A stretch of 61,948 nt of DNA from an uncultured Collinsella sp. (GTDB taxonomy: Bacteria > Actinomycetota > Coriobacteriia > Coriobacteriales > Coriobacteriaceae), in contig URKM01000007.1 in the NCBI GenBank assembly GCA_900548365.1, positions 1 to 61,948 on the forward strand, in the 5' to 3' direction. Below, in pieces: positions 61,048 to 61,948 of the stretch. Numbering within the stretch: position 1 is the first letter of the stretch; every line of letters starts with the position of its first letter. Both the position numbers and the translations under genes were made by a program. Below the pieces are notes generated by a model. The model searched no databases. It was given only the letters and a program-made list of their open reading frames with translations, and was not told the DNA's origin.

Positions 61048-61087
61048 GGTCGGGCGGCGGCCCCGCTGAGGAGACCGCCGTCCGATC
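61048..61087 (+). terminator. hairpin after the adhesin gene
   Basis: GGTCGGGCGGCGG and CCGCCGTCCGATC form a 13-bp stem with two wobble pairs, 12 nt after the stop. There is no T-run, so it may only protect the 3' end. Confidence 0.45.
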
Positions 61088-61137
61088 GTATGCGAGGCAG
61101 GCGTCTGAGAGATCGCGTGATGCCTTGAAAAAGGACG

Positions 61138-61176
61138 AAAGCCCTGCTCTTCCATTGGAGGAGCAGGGCTTTGCTT
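61138..61176 (+). terminator. pilus operon terminator
   Basis: AAAGCCCTGCTC and GAGCAGGGCTTT form a 12-bp stem followed by GCTTTT. It ends the four-gene pilus transcript. Confidence 0.85.
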
Positions 61177-61253
61177 TTATGGTGGCATCGGGGCGCAGGC
61201 GGCGATGCTGTCTGTGAGTCGGTTGAGGCGTCCATTTGGACTCCTCGCGCATT

Positions 61254-61313
61254 GGTACCGTCAAGATTCTTGCGCACTTTCCGACAGCCCCATAGGACCG
61301 CCATCCGGTACGG
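61254..61313. mobile_element. probable terminal region of the right insertion sequence
   Basis: Between the pilus terminator and the transposase stop lies GGTACCGTCAAGATTCTTGC (61255-61274) followed by GCACTTTCCGACAG. By position it should include the terminal inverted repeat of the IS256-type element. The partner end is outside the window, so the border is an estimate. Confidence 0.4.
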
Positions 61314-61946
61314 CTACTCGTCGAGCAGAGTCACGTCCAGGTAGCGCCTCGATCCCCATTCGCTCTCCGCGACGTACTTGAGCCTCGCGGTGACGAGCAT
61401 GAGGGCCGACTTCCCGTCGGGGAAGGTGCCCACAACGCGGGTCCGCCTGCGGATCTCGCGGTTCAGGCGCTCGATCGCGTTGTTGGTGCGGATGCGGCGC
61501 CAGTGCTCGCGGGGGAAGGCCGTGTACGCCAGGGTCTCGGCGGCGCCCTCGCGGACGACCCTGGCGGCCTCACCGAGCCGCATCCGCTCGAGCTCGTCCG
61601 CGACCGCGAGCGCCTTTGCCTCGGCGGCCTCGCGCGACTCCATGGCGTGGATCGCCTTTAGCATGGCCGCGACCGCGGCGCGCCTGGACTTCGGCACGCG
61701 GGCGAGCACGTTGCGGTAGAAGTGCACGGTGCAGCGCTGGTAGGCGGCATCGGGGAACACCTCCGCGATCGACCCGACCATGCCCGACGCCTTGTCCCCG
61801 ACGACCATCCGCACGCCGCGCAGCCCGCGGGACCGCAGCCAGGACAGGAAGTCCCGCCAGCACTCCGACGACTCCGTGAAGCCCTCGGCGGCACCGATGA
61901 CCTCGCGGTAGCCGTCGTCGTTGACGCCGATGGCGACCATGACGGC
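61314..61946 (-). CDS. IS256-family (mutator-type) transposase, 3' part
   Basis: The frame is open to the window edge, so the N-terminus is missing; 211 residues are visible. VAIGVNDDGYREVIG, RMVVGDKASGM (with a catalytic Asp), YQRCTVHFYRNVLARVPKS and NNAIERLNREIRRRTRVVGTFP (with the last catalytic Glu) are the hallmark segments of IS256-type DDE transposases. The protein moves its own element. It differs from the IS1249-like gene at the left edge in these motifs, so the window is flanked by two different elements. Confidence 0.92.
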   Translation of the reverse strand, partial: AVMVAIGVNDDGYREVIGAAEGFTESSECWRDFLSWLRSRGLRGVRMVVGDKASGMVGSIAEVFPDAAYQRCTVHFYRNVLARVPKSRRAAVAAMLKAIHAMESREAAEAKALAVADELERMRLGEAARVVREGAAETLAYTAFPREHWRRIRTNNAIERLNREIRRRTRVVGTFPDGKSALMLVTARLKYVAESEWGSRRYLDVTLLDE

Positions 61947-61948
61947 GA

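Overview
The window is high-GC DNA with compact, mostly colinear genes. It combines a membrane-anchored LuxR regulator, aldehyde ferredoxin oxidoreductase and multihaem cytochrome genes, PafB/PafC-type WYL regulators and several sortase-anchored surface proteins. Together these point to a gut actinobacterium of the class Coriobacteriia, most likely Collinsella or a close relative. This assignment is inferred from gene content, not from a marker gene. Both ends of the window run into transposase genes of different insertion sequences.

Layout. 1-670: 3' end of an IS1249-like element. 777-5846: rlmN (minus), then ddl and a DnaQ-DinG exonuclease/helicase fusion (plus). 5902-7864: an overlapping WYL pair resembling PafC/PafB. 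8190-12786: a very large membrane M28-peptidase-like protein with an acidic insertion, a glutaredoxin and a small membrane protein. 12747-17845 (minus): a thioester/SpaA-type LPHTG adhesin followed by a class B-like sortase. 18044-19177: an unknown multi-spanning membrane protein. 19289-22438: tRNA-Gly, purB, an unusual NifU-like protein and an unknown protein. 22588-29776: a redox locus made of a LuxR regulator, a HemN-like radical SAM protein, and the operon Tat-signal ferredoxin, aldehyde ferredoxin oxidoreductase, multihaem cytochrome c. 30338-36768: a TSCPD protein, a Tat lipoprotein, a GNAT acetyltransferase, an OmpR-type two-component system, purC and a small membrane protein. 37054-45893: an M29 aminopeptidase, tRNA-Lys, a cell-wall sialidase and a phosphohexomutase. 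46134-61035: a pilus operon of two pilins, a class C sortase and a 3569-residue LPRTG adhesin. 61314-61946: 3' part of an IS256-type transposase.

How it works together. Surface biology dominates. Two sortases sit beside their likely substrates, and five wall-anchored proteins carry five different sorting pentapeptides. The sialidase suggests mucin or host-glycan use, and the pili and adhesins suggest attachment. The redox locus looks like a membrane or extracytoplasmic electron-transfer module. Its ferredoxin has a Tat signal, its cytochrome has an N-terminal anchor, and the intervening oxidoreductase has no export signal, so it may be exported together with the ferredoxin.

Several long spacers hold non-coding structure. 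Two related four-unit palindromes lie at 29925-30059 and 43823-43945. A different long palindrome lies at 38559-38700. GC-rich tandem repeats sit next to these elements. A perfect 10-bp inverted repeat precedes the oxidoreductase operon, and direct repeats precede the pilus operon. No CRISPR array, rRNA, prophage or plasmid origin was seen.
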